NCBI GenBank assembly: GCA_024103495.1
Contig: JAGFIQ010000002.1
Span: 1-64,000 of the forward strand
Origin: Aridibacter famidurans
Lineage (GTDB): Bacteria > Acidobacteriota > Blastocatellia > Pyrinomonadales > Pyrinomonadaceae
Length of the DNA: 64,000 bases
Direction: 5' to 3'
The notes under the pieces are model-generated. The model made no database searches, was not told the DNA's origin, and saw only the letters and a list, made by a program, of their open reading frames with translations. A program made the translations under genes and the position numbers. The stretch's first letter is position 1; every line of letters begins with the position of its first letter. Positions 42,335-50,615 of this stretch are shown piece after piece.

Positions 42335-44605
42335 TCACTCCATAACCCACGTCACCAGCACGACCTCCTTCTCGCTTTCCGAAGTGTTCTTCAGCCTGAG
42401 CTTCCAGACTCCGTTCGCGACCGGTTTGTCGAAATAGATAGACCGGAAGATCCCCGCCGCCTCCGGCGAGTTGGCGTCGTTCTTTCCCGCCGCCGCACCC
42501 GCCGCGTTCAGAAGCACCGCTCCGACCGAGCGGTCCGCCAGGAACGTGATCCCCAGATTCCCCGCCGCCTCGACAGGGATCTCGACATCGACCGTCGCCT
42601 TCGGAGCTATCTTCAGAGCCTTCGCGAACGGAGCGGTTTCGTATTTCCATTCCTCCGCTGAAGGACCTCCCGCGAAAGTAGTGAACGCCGCATTCAGTAA
42701 TCTCGCCGGCGAGTACCCATTCGAAGCCTGAACCTCCGGTATCGCGGGATTGTGATCGCCTCCCGGCCCGATCGCGAGTCTCGGTTTGACGAAAGTAGAA
42801 AAGTCCTCGGTCCCCGTAAGATCGGTATGCAGGCGCGGGGACAGAGCGTTGTCGCGGATCTGCCAAAGCGCCGAAGGCACCGGCACCACGCCGTCGTTCC
42901 AGACCACAGACTTGCACATCACCGGGAGGGGATTTCCGGCGAGGACCGAGAATTTAACGCCCTTTCGGTTCGTGTTGACCCGGTTGAATTCCGCGACGAC
43001 CGTTGGCCTGAGCTGCCTGATCGCCTCGACGTTCTTCCCGGTCAAACCGAACGCGATGTCCATCACGTCGGCGCAGGGCGAACCTTGGTTCGGAGTGCCG
43101 AGCATCACCAGATGCGACACCTGCGGGCGTCCGTCCGGCGAGTCGGTCGGCATGAACGCGTGTATGTAATGGCGCGAGATCAGCCCGCCCATCGAGTGCG
43201 CCACGATGTCCACGTGCCAGGCGTTGCGGTCTTCCTGGGCATAGCGGATGTACTTGCCGAGCTGCTGCGAGTTCTCGAAGATCGAATTCGTTGGGCCGGA
43301 CGAAAGAAATTCGCTTCCCGTGTTCATCAAGCCCTTCTCCGGCTTTTCGCCGACCGGGAATGCCTTCCAGTCGTAGCTGTGAGAGATGGTCAGGATATTC
43401 TGCCAGCTCTCCCACGCTTTCCAACTGCTCCAGAGGCCGTGGACCAGCACTACGGGTTTTGGAGCGACCTTCAGATTCTCCGTCCGCTCATCGACCTTCT
43501 TTCCTTTTTCCGAAAGCTCCGCCTTGATCCGCTGAACAAGCCTCGGCCGGCCGTCGTCGAACCACGAATAACCGGAGGAATCCCACACGAACTCGACCTC
43601 CTGCTGCTCGCCCGGCTCGAGCGAGATCGCCGCCGGCTCGGGCATCAGGTCCTTGTCCTTCATCGCGCCGTTCCACTTGTCGCCCTTGTAGGTCTCCGCG
43701 ATCTTTAGTTCCGCCTGCCGGGTGTCGCCGGAGGCGTTAAGCACTGTCGCGGTGATCTTGACCATGTTTCCGTCGATCGTGCCGATCTGTTCGCTGATCT
43801 CCTGCCAATCGTTGAAGTTGGGGAACTTCGGATGCTCGAACTTAAGGTCCGTGATCCGCAGTTCGCCGCCGCATTTTGTAAGGTTCCAGGAGATCGTCTC
43901 GGTCACGCCCAGGTAAGACCTTGTCGAACTGCCGCTTAGTGTTGTCGGGTCGTTGGGGTTAACGCGCTGGGTATCGGACGTCATCGAGTTTCCCTCGATT
44001 GTGGTCTCGACGGGCGACATCGTCGTGTTCTTCGACTCCTTCGGACGGCACTGGCCGGAGCAGCTTCCTGTCTGCGAACCGGACAAAGTGCCTTTCACGG
44101 GCGGCAGTCCGACGCTGACCGTGTACGTTCCGTCGTCGTTGACGCCGATCCCGACATTGGCGTCGGCTCTCGCGTTCGCCGACGCAACGGACTTCGAAGA
44201 TGTCCGGCAAGACATGTCGCGCCAGGTCTTTCCGTTGTCGCAGGAATTCTTCTCGACCGCGTAGATGTCCTCGATCGACGAGAACTTGTGCGAGATCGTC
44301 GCTGTCCCGACGCTCGATCCGTTCTTTTCGGGAGCTTCCGTGACGGCAACCGTCGCTTTGTAGTCGTACTTCATCTCCCAGTTTCGCGTGTCGGTGCCGC
44401 GGCCGGAGACACGCTCGACGGTTTTGTTGTCGGACTGGCTTTGCGATCGGGAGTAGTTGATGACCCCTGTCCAGGCGCCGGAACAGGTCGGCGCCTTTTG
44501 CGCCGCCTTACGGGTCTGCGCCCCTACGTGCGCGACCTGGGTCATCTGGAAGACGACGGATAAAAGGACGAGCGTCCTGATCGTAAACTTTGCGATGCGT
44601 GCCAC
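42335..44605 (-). CDS. Secreted alpha/beta hydrolase (lipase/PGAP1-like)
   Basis: A 756-residue exported protein with a signal peptide (1-29). Residues about 35-380 form a beta-rich region of unknown family with Cys pairs (NSCDNGKTW, SGQCRPKE). The hydrolase domain (about 385-620) has PKPVVLVHGLWSSW, the nucleophile elbow VDIVAHSMGGLISRHYI (Ser near 470) and SHLVMLGTPNQGSP, like GPI-inositol deacylase/triacylglycerol lipase families. The catalytic His is probably in a late GGDHNP. A C-terminal beta domain ends the protein. It would hydrolyse an ester outside the cytoplasm; the substrate is unknown. Confidence 0.87.
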   Translation of the reverse strand: MARIAKFTIRTLVLLSVVFQMTQVAHVGAQTRKAAQKAPTCSGAWTGVINYSRSQSQSDNKTVERVSGRGTDTRNWEMKYDYKATVAVTEAPEKNGSSVGTATISHKFSSIEDIYAVEKNSCDNGKTWRDMSCRTSSKSVASANARADANVGIGVNDDGTYTVSVGLPPVKGTLSGSQTGSCSGQCRPKESKNTTMSPVETTIEGNSMTSDTQRVNPNDPTTLSGSSTRSYLGVTETISWNLTKCGGELRITDLKFEHPKFPNFNDWQEISEQIGTIDGNMVKITATVLNASGDTRQAELKIAETYKGDKWNGAMKDKDLMPEPAAISLEPGEQQEVEFVWDSSGYSWFDDGRPRLVQRIKAELSEKGKKVDERTENLKVAPKPVVLVHGLWSSWKAWESWQNILTISHSYDWKAFPVGEKPEKGLMNTGSEFLSSGPTNSIFENSQQLGKYIRYAQEDRNAWHVDIVAHSMGGLISRHYIHAFMPTDSPDGRPQVSHLVMLGTPNQGSPCADVMDIAFGLTGKNVEAIRQLRPTVVAEFNRVNTNRKGVKFSVLAGNPLPVMCKSVVWNDGVVPVPSALWQIRDNALSPRLHTDLTGTEDFSTFVKPRLAIGPGGDHNPAIPEVQASNGYSPARLLNAAFTTFAGGPSAEEWKYETAPFAKALKIAPKATVDVEIPVEAAGNLGITFLADRSVGAVLLNAAGAAAGKNDANSPEAAGIFRSIYFDKPVANGVWKLRLKNTSESEKEVVLVTWVME

Positions 44606-44900
44606 TGCGCTAACCTCCGAGCGGATCTGGGTCTCGGGATCTAACGCGAAAGGCGCCGCCGATTCGTATCAGGGGAAACGAAATGTCGGTTGCGCATCGG
44701 CAGCGAAGTGAATGAGCGGCGGCGAGGGATGATACCCGGTGCGGCGCAGGCCTGGATCGTTCTGAACGGATGGTCTCGAGTGCCTGATCGGTGCTGCGGA
44801 TGCGTATCGCGGATCCGTATCGTGACGCCTCGCGGGGTCCTCCGTTGCATTCGTGCTGAAACCGTTGGAGAATGAAATGAACACTCAGGAGGCACCTTCT
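44606..44900. other. Divergent spacer between hydrolase and UspA genes
   Basis: About 295 bases, GC-rich, with no gene. Short inverted motifs (GATGCGTATCGCGGATCCG, GTATCGTGACGCC) lie near 44800-44835. Promoters for both genes must lie here, but none is clear. Confidence 0.35.
44887..44892 (+). promoter_or_regulatory. Strong ribosome binding site deciding the UspA start
   Basis: A perfect AGGAGG sits eight bases before the ATG at 44901. It fixes that start over two upstream in-frame candidates (GTG at 44853 and ATG at 44877). Confidence 0.85.
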
Positions 44901-45821
44901 ATGTCTGACGAAATGAAGATCCTTATCGCTTACGACGGTTCTGACTCAGCAGATTCCGCGCTCGACGACCTCTCTCGTGCCGGTTTTCCGGACGAGGGTG
45001 TCGAAGCAAAGGTCGTGACGGTTGCCGAGGTTTGGCTGCCTCCTATGGAAGACGGCGAGACCGTCCACAGGCATTTCGCTTCTCCCGCCCTGAAACAGCG
45101 GTACGATATGAACGTCGAAATGCTCAAGGAGGCGGATGAGAAGGCGGCGGCCGCTGCCGAGCGTGTTCAGGGCCTCTACCCGGGCTGGACGGTGACGTCA
45201 GATTCGACGTACGGGTCTCCCGCGTGGGAAGTGCTCGCATTCGCCGAAGCGATGGCAGCTGATCTCATAGTAGTTGGCGCCAAGGGAATGTCCGCTGTCG
45301 AACGGGTGCTTCTCGGGAGCGTGTCACAAAAGGTCGTAACGGAAGCAAAATGCCCGGTGCGCGTCTCGCGTGGAAAGGTGATCGTCGACGAGTCACCGAT
45401 CAGGCTTCTGATCGGCTATGACGGCACCGAAGGCGCCCGGGAGGCAGTGCGGACGGTGGCGTTGAGGGACTGGCCTGATAACACCGAGGTCAAGGTCGTG
45501 ATCGTTGAAGATTCGATGTTCGTCCGCAGCTCGCTCGAGATCGATGTCGACGACATAAAGTCGGTCGGCGAAGGCCTTGTCAACGACCTCAGGAAGATCC
45601 CTATGAACGCCGAGCTGACCGTGCTCGAGGGAAATCCGAAGAACGAGATCGTTTCGCTCGCAGAGGAATGGGACGCCGACTGCATTTTCATCGGAGCCAC
45701 ACGCTACAACGACATCCTCACGAAATACGTCATCGGCAGCGTTTCTTCAGCGATCGTTTCAAGGGCTCACTGCACGGTTGAAGTTGTAAGACCCAGAGGT
45801 TACGGTTCCGGAACGGACTGA
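44901..45821 (+). CDS. Tandem-domain universal stress protein (UspA)
   Basis: A 306-residue cytoplasmic protein with two UspA domains (about 4-145 and 155-300), each starting with a strand and Asp (ILIAYDGSDSAD; LLIGYDGTEGAR). The ATP-binding signature G-x2-G-x9-G-S is complete in the first domain (VGAKGMSAVERVLLGSVS). In the second it reads IGATRYNDILTKYVIGSVS, with Arg for the second Gly, so only the first may bind ATP. Its stop overlaps the ATG of the VIT1-family gene (TGATG), so the two are translationally coupled and probably part of a stress or metal response. Confidence 0.92.
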   Translation: MSDEMKILIAYDGSDSADSALDDLSRAGFPDEGVEAKVVTVAEVWLPPMEDGETVHRHFASPALKQRYDMNVEMLKEADEKAAAAAERVQGLYPGWTVTSDSTYGSPAWEVLAFAEAMAADLIVVGAKGMSAVERVLLGSVSQKVVTEAKCPVRVSRGKVIVDESPIRLLIGYDGTEGAREAVRTVALRDWPDNTEVKVVIVEDSMFVRSSLEIDVDDIKSVGEGLVNDLRKIPMNAELTVLEGNPKNEIVSLAEEWDADCIFIGATRYNDILTKYVIGSVSSAIVSRAHCTVEVVRPRGYGSGTD

Positions 45822-46543
45822 TGGAAGGCCTCGAGCACGAACATACTCACGAAGCGATAAAGGCACGGCTTGCGACAGCCCGCCATTCCTATGTAAGAGA
45901 CTGGATCTACGGAGGGATCGACGGCGCCGTTACGACGTTCGCCGTCGTTTCCGGCGTCGCCGGAGCCCAGCTCTCGCCTTTGATCGTGCTCATCCTCGGT
46001 TTCGCGAACCTGCTTGCGGACGGGTTCTCGATGGCCGCCAGCAATTTCCTGGGCACAAGAGCGGAAGAAGACGATTACCGGAGGCTTCGGGAGATCGAGC
46101 TGCGGCATATCGAGTTGGTCCCGGAAGGCGAGCGCGAAGAGGTCAGGCTGATCTATAAGGGCAAGGGGTTCGAGGGAGAAGAGCTAGAAAAGGCGGTCGA
46201 GCTGATCACTTCCGACAAGGAGCGCTGGGTCCAGACGATGCTGACCGAAGAATACGGCCTGCCGGCGGAGATCCGTTCGCCCTGGAAAGCGGCGGCGAGA
46301 ACATTCTCGGCATTCTTGATCTGCGGGCTCGTGCCGATCCTTCCCTACCTTTTCAAGGCTGAATCGAGTTTTGCGGTGTCGTGCGTGATGACAGGCCTGA
46401 CCTTCTTCCTGATCGGGGCCTTCAAGAGCTTCTGGTCCACGCATTCGTGGTTTCGATCGGCATTTGAGACCCTGCTGGTCGGCGCTCTCGCAGCGGTCCT
46501 TGCTTACGGCGCCGGGGTCCTTCTGAAGGACATCGCGCTTTAG
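45821..46543 (+). CDS. VIT1/CCC1-family iron/manganese transporter
   Basis: A 240-residue inner-membrane protein. The family signature is IDGAVTTFAVVSGVAGAQLS with FANLLADGFSMAASNFLGT in the second helix. A charged cytosolic segment (about 83-150) corresponds to the metal-binding domain of VIT1. Helices 3-5 follow (FLICGLVPILPYLF, GLTFFLIGAFKSF, LLVGALAAVLAYGAGVLL). Relatives move Fe2+ or Mn2+ out of the cytosol. The soluble N-terminal ferritin-like domain found in some bacterial members is absent. It is co-translated with UspA and convergent with the VWFA genes, six bases apart. Confidence 0.9.
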   Translation: MEGLEHEHTHEAIKARLATARHSYVRDWIYGGIDGAVTTFAVVSGVAGAQLSPLIVLILGFANLLADGFSMAASNFLGTRAEEDDYRRLREIELRHIELVPEGEREEVRLIYKGKGFEGEELEKAVELITSDKERWVQTMLTEEYGLPAEIRSPWKAAARTFSAFLICGLVPILPYLFKAESSFAVSCVMTGLTFFLIGAFKSFWSTHSWFRSAFETLLVGALAAVLAYGAGVLLKDIAL

Positions 46544-46549
46544 CGGTCG

Positions 46550-47638
46550 TTATTTCTTGTTGCCGGTCTTTGCAAAGTAGCCTTCGCGGTGGGTGAGCTT
46601 CACCTTTTCTTTCTGAAGCTCGGTATTCACAAGCTGGACCTCGATCTTTCGGTATGAACCGTCCCGGGCCTGATTGGTGGGTTCGTATGCGATCAGGTAC
46701 TGCGATCGCATCTCTTCCTGGATCTGCCTGAACGCGTCCCGAAGCTCCCTTTCATCGCGCGGGAAGAAAGCGTTGCCGCCCGTGCTTTCGGAGATCTTCT
46801 TCAACGCGCCCTTGTCCACGCCTCCGTAATAATTGTCCCCGATGCCGATCGAATAGATCACCGCCTCGGCCTTGAGCGAGGCTTCGATCGCGTCCCTCAT
46901 CTTCTTCAGTCCATAGGTGTTGACACCGTCCGTGAGAAGGATTATCGCGCGCCTGGTTCCTTCAGGTGCCGGCCCGAGAACTTCTTCGGCAGTCACCCAG
47001 ACGGCGTCCCAGATGGCGGTAGATCCGACTGTCGTCTGGTTCCGGCCCGAAATCGGAGGAGTGCCGACAACGACTCCGCCGCCGACATATCCCGAGGGCG
47101 GTACAAAGCGGACATTGTCCACCGCTCTCCGGAGCCTTGTGACGTTACTTGTCATTCCCTGCTCGAGCGTGGCCTCGCCTGTAAAAGAGATGATCGCAAC
47201 CTCGTCCTTGGCAGGCCTTACGACGGACTCGAGGAAAGACTTCGCAGCGTCCTTCTCTTCGGGAAGCGTCCGTTCCTGCGAGGCGGAAGTGTCGATAAGT
47301 ATCGTTAACGAGAGCGGAAGGTCGATCTTTCTGACGAACTCGACTATCTCCTGCGGCTCGCCGTTCTCAAGCAGGCGGATGTCGGTGTCGCGAAGATTTG
47401 TAAGCAGCCGCCTTTGGCGGTCCTGCGCGGTGAAGAGAACGTTGACGACCTCGGTGTCTATCTCGATGATCCCTTCGTCGTCCTCGGGCAGCGGGGGCGG
47501 AGTGGGAACCGCGACGGGCGTCTTCGGAGGTGCGGGCACCTGCTGGGCGCCAGTCCCGACCGAAAAGAACGCGGCGGCGCCGAACAAAAGTCCGAACGCG
47601 ATCGCCGCCGTCAATGAATTTCTCGTAATGCTCTTCAC
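46550..47638 (-). CDS. VWFA-related acidobacterial protein (TIGR03436 type)
   Basis: A 362-residue exported protein. The signal peptide is 1-31 (ending GTGAQ), and a proline-rich stretch follows (VPAPPKTPVAVPTPPPLP). The domain begins DTEVVNVLFTAQDRQRRLLTNL, then the VWA fold with the MIDAS motif ILIDTSASQE intact, STAIWDAVW and ILLTDGVNTYG. The C-terminal part FRQIQEEMRSQYLIAYEP is the family hallmark. These are numerous in Acidobacteria and bind unknown partners through a metal ion. It is 12 bases downstream of a paralogue, in one operon. Confidence 0.92.
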   Translation of the reverse strand: MKSITRNSLTAAIAFGLLFGAAAFFSVGTGAQQVPAPPKTPVAVPTPPPLPEDDEGIIEIDTEVVNVLFTAQDRQRRLLTNLRDTDIRLLENGEPQEIVEFVRKIDLPLSLTILIDTSASQERTLPEEKDAAKSFLESVVRPAKDEVAIISFTGEATLEQGMTSNVTRLRRAVDNVRFVPPSGYVGGGVVVGTPPISGRNQTTVGSTAIWDAVWVTAEEVLGPAPEGTRRAIILLTDGVNTYGLKKMRDAIEASLKAEAVIYSIGIGDNYYGGVDKGALKKISESTGGNAFFPRDERELRDAFRQIQEEMRSQYLIAYEPTNQARDGSYRKIEVQLVNTELQKEKVKLTHREGYFAKTGNKK

Positions 47639-47650
47639 TTCTTTTGAAGA

Positions 47651-48646
47651 CTACCGAAGCGTATCTTTGATAGCCCTGTACTCCTTCTTCGTCCTTATCT
47701 CGTAATCGTCCTCGAGCGACTTGTCGCGGAACCTGACCTCGATCTTGCGCTTGCGCTGCCTGCCGTCGTATTCCTGATTTTCCGGCTGGTACGTGACTAT
47801 GTACTGGGAGCGGAGCTCCTTCGAGATCCTTGTGAAAGCCCTTTCGAGCGCCAGCATGTCACCTGTGAAAAATGCCTTCCCGCCGGTCTCTTCGCAGAGC
47901 CTCTCGAGAAGCTTGTCGCCTTTGTCTTTGACCGTTCCGGCCTCAACGCCGGGGACGGTCCCGAGGAATCCTTCTTTCGTCGAGATGCCGAAGATCGTCG
48001 TCTCAGTTCGCTGGGCGATGTCTATCGCGTCCTCCAGCTCGGCGCGGGAGAAGGTATCCTCGCCGTCGGTGATGATCACGATCACGCGCCTGCCGGGGAC
48101 GTTTCGAAGTTTTTCGTCCGCGAACTGCCACACCGCGTCGTAAAGCGCCGTCTGCGATCCCGTTTCTTTTACGTTGTCGACTGCCTTGTCGAGAACGTCT
48201 AGCCTGTCCGTAAAGTCCTGCACAAGGTTTACCCTGTGATCGAACGTCATAAACGCCGCCTGGTCCTTTCTGAGCCTCGTGACGGTGTAGATGAAGTCCT
48301 TCGCGGCGCGCTTCGAAAAGCGCATCTTGCCCGCGGTCGACGGCGAGGTGTCCATCAGCACGCCGACAAAGACCGGCGGGTTCGTGTTCTGGTCGGTGAA
48401 GAAAGTGATGTCCTGAAGGACCCCATCCTCGTACACGAGGAAGTCGCCGCGCGTTAGGTTCGTCACGAGCCTGTCTTCGTTCTTCTTTACCTTCTTTTTC
48501 TCTACGGTGATCGGAAGCCTTACCTCGAAGACCGAGACCGGGTCGTCATCGGGTGGAGGCGTCGGGCTGGTCTCCTGGGCGGCCGCCGCGGCCGCGAATG
48601 CCAGCGCCAGCGCCGCGGAGAACAAGAACAGAACTGCTTTTCTCAT
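47651..48646 (-). CDS. VWFA-related acidobacterial protein (TIGR03436 type)
   Basis: A 331-residue exported paralogue of its downstream neighbour. The signal peptide is MRKAVLFLFSAALALAFAAA. Domain motifs: LTRGDFLVYEDGVLQDITFF, MIDAS GVLMDTSPST, QTALYDAVWQFAD, VIVIITDGEDTFS and RISKELRSQYIVTYQPEN. The ATG at 48646 is used because the frame further upstream (to 48886) runs through repeat DNA (CTTTGTG units) and heptamers. A second, degenerate paralogue of this gene is fused to a DUF1579-like domain at 50616-52043. Confidence 0.92.
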   Translation of the reverse strand: MRKAVLFLFSAALALAFAAAAAAQETSPTPPPDDDPVSVFEVRLPITVEKKKVKKNEDRLVTNLTRGDFLVYEDGVLQDITFFTDQNTNPPVFVGVLMDTSPSTAGKMRFSKRAAKDFIYTVTRLRKDQAAFMTFDHRVNLVQDFTDRLDVLDKAVDNVKETGSQTALYDAVWQFADEKLRNVPGRRVIVIITDGEDTFSRAELEDAIDIAQRTETTIFGISTKEGFLGTVPGVEAGTVKDKGDKLLERLCEETGGKAFFTGDMLALERAFTRISKELRSQYIVTYQPENQEYDGRQRKRKIEVRFRDKSLEDDYEIRTKKEYRAIKDTLR

Positions 48647-48755
48647 ATCGAATTTTACGGATTGAGGTAACTCGGCAAATGCCTGTGATGCCCCCTCGGA
48701 CAAGGCTTGTTGCTTTCGCCTAAAACGAGGAATTATATCAGAAGGCGCCGACAGC

Positions 48756-48802
48756 GGGTAAGCAGTGAGCCGTTTAGCCTGCGCACTTGTGCGCGGGACC
48801 AG
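48756..48802 (+). repeat. GTAAGCA/GTGAGCC heptamers plus CGCACTTGTGCG
   Basis: GTAAGCA, GTGAGCC, GTTTAGCC and GCGCACTTGTGCGCG follow each other, the same series as at 2227-2280 on the minus strand. Confidence 0.7.
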
Positions 48803-48816
48803 GCGGCAAGCTGCAC

Positions 48817-49060
48817 CACTTTGTGTCTCTTTGTGTTTCTTTGTGGTTGAGATCGATCTGAACCACGAAGAGACACGAAGGAACACTAAGAGTCCCGTTC
48901 AAAAGTGCCCAACCTAAACAGCCCACAGCCCTCTCTTAGCGCGCTTTGCGTAAACCTTTGCGTCCTTTGCGGTTACAATCCGGCTTAGCAATGGAGACCT
49001 GAACAGGAGATCTACCGCAAAGAGCGCGAAGGTATTCGCGAAGGACGCGAAGGGGAAGTC
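48817..49060. repeat. CTTTGTG / CCGCAAAG repeat cluster
   Basis: TTTGTGTCTCTTTGTG units run into GTGGTTGAGATCGATCTG and AACCACGAAGAGACACG, forming an inverted repeat (48817-48893). A CTTTGCGTAAACCTTTGCG block (48950-48980) and an ACCGCAAAGAGCGCGAAGG block (from 49014) follow. They belong to the same broad family as the 52087-53006 array. No gene is present. Confidence 0.65.
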
Positions 49061-49078
49061 AGGGAACAGGATTCAGGG

Positions 49079-49161
49079 ACAAAGACCAAAGACCAAAGAC
49101 CAAAGACCCAGGACCCAGGACCCAGGACCAAGGAGCATAGACCAGGGACCAGGGATCAGAG
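49079..49161 (+). repeat. Heptamer array, eleven or twelve units
   Basis: Units in order from 49085: ACCAAAG x3, ACCCAGG x3, ACCAAGG, AGCATAG, ACCAGGG x2, ATCAGAG. The step is seven throughout and the sequence drifts by single-base changes, as if grown by slippage and mutation. It ends 40 bases before the promoter of the phosphomannomutase gene. Confidence 0.85.
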
Positions 49162-49200
49162 TGATGTATTCTCTTCACAGCTCAAAGCTCACCCTCTCAA

Positions 49201-49230
49201 TTGACAATTGAACATCGATGCCTGTTATAT
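49201..49230 (+). promoter_or_regulatory. Consensus-like promoter of the phosphomannomutase gene
   Basis: A perfect -35 TTGACA (49201-49206) and TTATAT (49225-49230) are 18 bases apart, with TG just before the -10. The -10 ends six bases before the ATG at 49237, so the transcript should start at or within a base of the start codon and be leaderless. Confidence 0.6.
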
Positions 49231-49236
49231 GAAGCC

Positions 49237-50601
49237 ATGTCTCTCAATCCGCATATCTTCCGCGAATACGACATCCGCGGCATTGTAGGCGAAGACCTCA
49301 CCGAGGGGTCCGTCGCCGAGCTCGCAACCGCGATAGGTACGTTCTTTCGCAAGAACGGAGCGCAAAAGATCGCGATCGGATACGACGCGCGTGAAAGCTC
49401 CCCGGAATTCGGGTCCATCCTTTCCGACGGCCTCCGTTCGTCCGGGATCGACGTTGTCTCGATCGGCCGCGTCCCGACGCCCGTTCTTTACTACACCGTT
49501 CACACGCAGGATGTCGACGGCGGAATAATGATCACCGGATCGCACAACCCGCCCGAATACAACGGTTTCAAGATCTGCCTCGGGAAAGAGGCATTGTTCG
49601 GCGACCAGATCCGCGAGATACGCTCGATCGCCGAAAGCGGCGAGAGGTTCGAAGGCGAAGGCGGGCGCGAAGAAACGAAGGTTCTCGATGAGTACCTCGA
49701 CGACCTCGCCCAAAGGGTAGAGATGGGGTCCCTGAACCTGAAAGCGGTCATCGATTCCGGCAACGGGATGGGCGCTGTCACGGCTGTCCCTCTTTACGAG
49801 CGGCTCGGAATCGAGCTTGTCGAACTTTACTCCGAACCCGACCCCGCGTTTCCTAACCATCACCCGGACCCGACAGTAGAGGAGAATCTCACGGATCTCA
49901 TCGACGCCGTAAAAATGTCCGGCGCGGACGTCGGGATCGCTTTCGACGGAGACGGCGACCGGATAGGCGTCGTCGACGAGAACGGCCGCGTGATCTGGGG
50001 CGACGAGCTGATGATCCTGTATTCTCGCGCGGTCCTCGAAGAGCGCCCGGGCGCGACGATCATCGGCGAGGTCAAATGTTCGCAGACGCTCTATGACGAT
50101 ATCGAAAAGCATGGCGGAATTCCGCTGATGTGGAAGGCAGGGCATTCGCTGATCAAGGCGAAGATGAAGGAGACGGGATCCGTTTTAGCAGGAGAAATGA
50201 GCGGACACATCTTCTTCGCCGACAGGTTCTACGGCTTCGACGACGCGGCGTACGCGGGCGCACGGCTCTTCGAGATCCTTTCGAGAACCGAGCGGCCTCT
50301 GAGCGCGCTTCTTTCCGACGTCCCTGAAACGTTCTCGACGCCCGAAATACGCATCCCGTGTCCCGAAGACAGGAAGACAGCGGTCGTCGAGGCTATCGCC
50401 GAAGAGTTTTCGCGCACCCAAGACGTCATCACGATCGACGGAGCGAGGATAAAGTTCGAAGGCGGCTGGGGGCTAGTGAGGGCTTCCAACACCCAGGCGA
50501 TACTTGTCCTGCGGTTCGAGGCTGATTCACCCGAAAGGCTGGAAGAGATCAGGAATAGGGTAACCGGCAGCGTCGAGGCACTGCTCGGCGGATCGGCGTA
50601 A
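49237..50601 (+). CDS. Phosphomannomutase/phosphoglucomutase
   Basis: An alpha-D-phosphohexomutase of 454 residues that interconverts hexose 6- and 1-phosphates for sugar-nucleotide and polysaccharide synthesis. FREYDIRGIVGEDLT opens domain 1. The phosphoserine loop is MITGSHNPPEYNGFK (Ser about 98). The Mg2+ loop is FDGDGDRIGVVD, the sugar-binding loop GEMSGHIFF and the phosphate loop KFEGGWGLVRASNTQ. This is the AlgC/ManB class, active on mannose and glucose phosphates. The start at 49237 follows a strong promoter; the TTGACA box would be inside the longer frame from 49201. The next gene starts 14 bases after its stop. Confidence 0.94.
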   Translation: MSLNPHIFREYDIRGIVGEDLTEGSVAELATAIGTFFRKNGAQKIAIGYDARESSPEFGSILSDGLRSSGIDVVSIGRVPTPVLYYTVHTQDVDGGIMITGSHNPPEYNGFKICLGKEALFGDQIREIRSIAESGERFEGEGGREETKVLDEYLDDLAQRVEMGSLNLKAVIDSGNGMGAVTAVPLYERLGIELVELYSEPDPAFPNHHPDPTVEENLTDLIDAVKMSGADVGIAFDGDGDRIGVVDENGRVIWGDELMILYSRAVLEERPGATIIGEVKCSQTLYDDIEKHGGIPLMWKAGHSLIKAKMKETGSVLAGEMSGHIFFADRFYGFDDAAYAGARLFEILSRTERPLSALLSDVPETFSTPEIRIPCPEDRKTAVVEAIAEEFSRTQDVITIDGARIKFEGGWGLVRASNTQAILVLRFEADSPERLEEIRNRVTGSVEALLGGSA

Positions 50602-50615
50602 GGAGAAGACGAATT

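Noticed and set aside
42085-42345. 86-codon frame over the 63-bp tandem
   Set aside because: It is open only because the repeat length is a multiple of three; the peptide is a repeat of itself.
47651-48886. Longer N-terminus of the VWFA protein (start at 48886)
   Set aside because: The extra residues are encoded by CTTTGTG and heptamer repeats, and a clean signal peptide begins at 48646.
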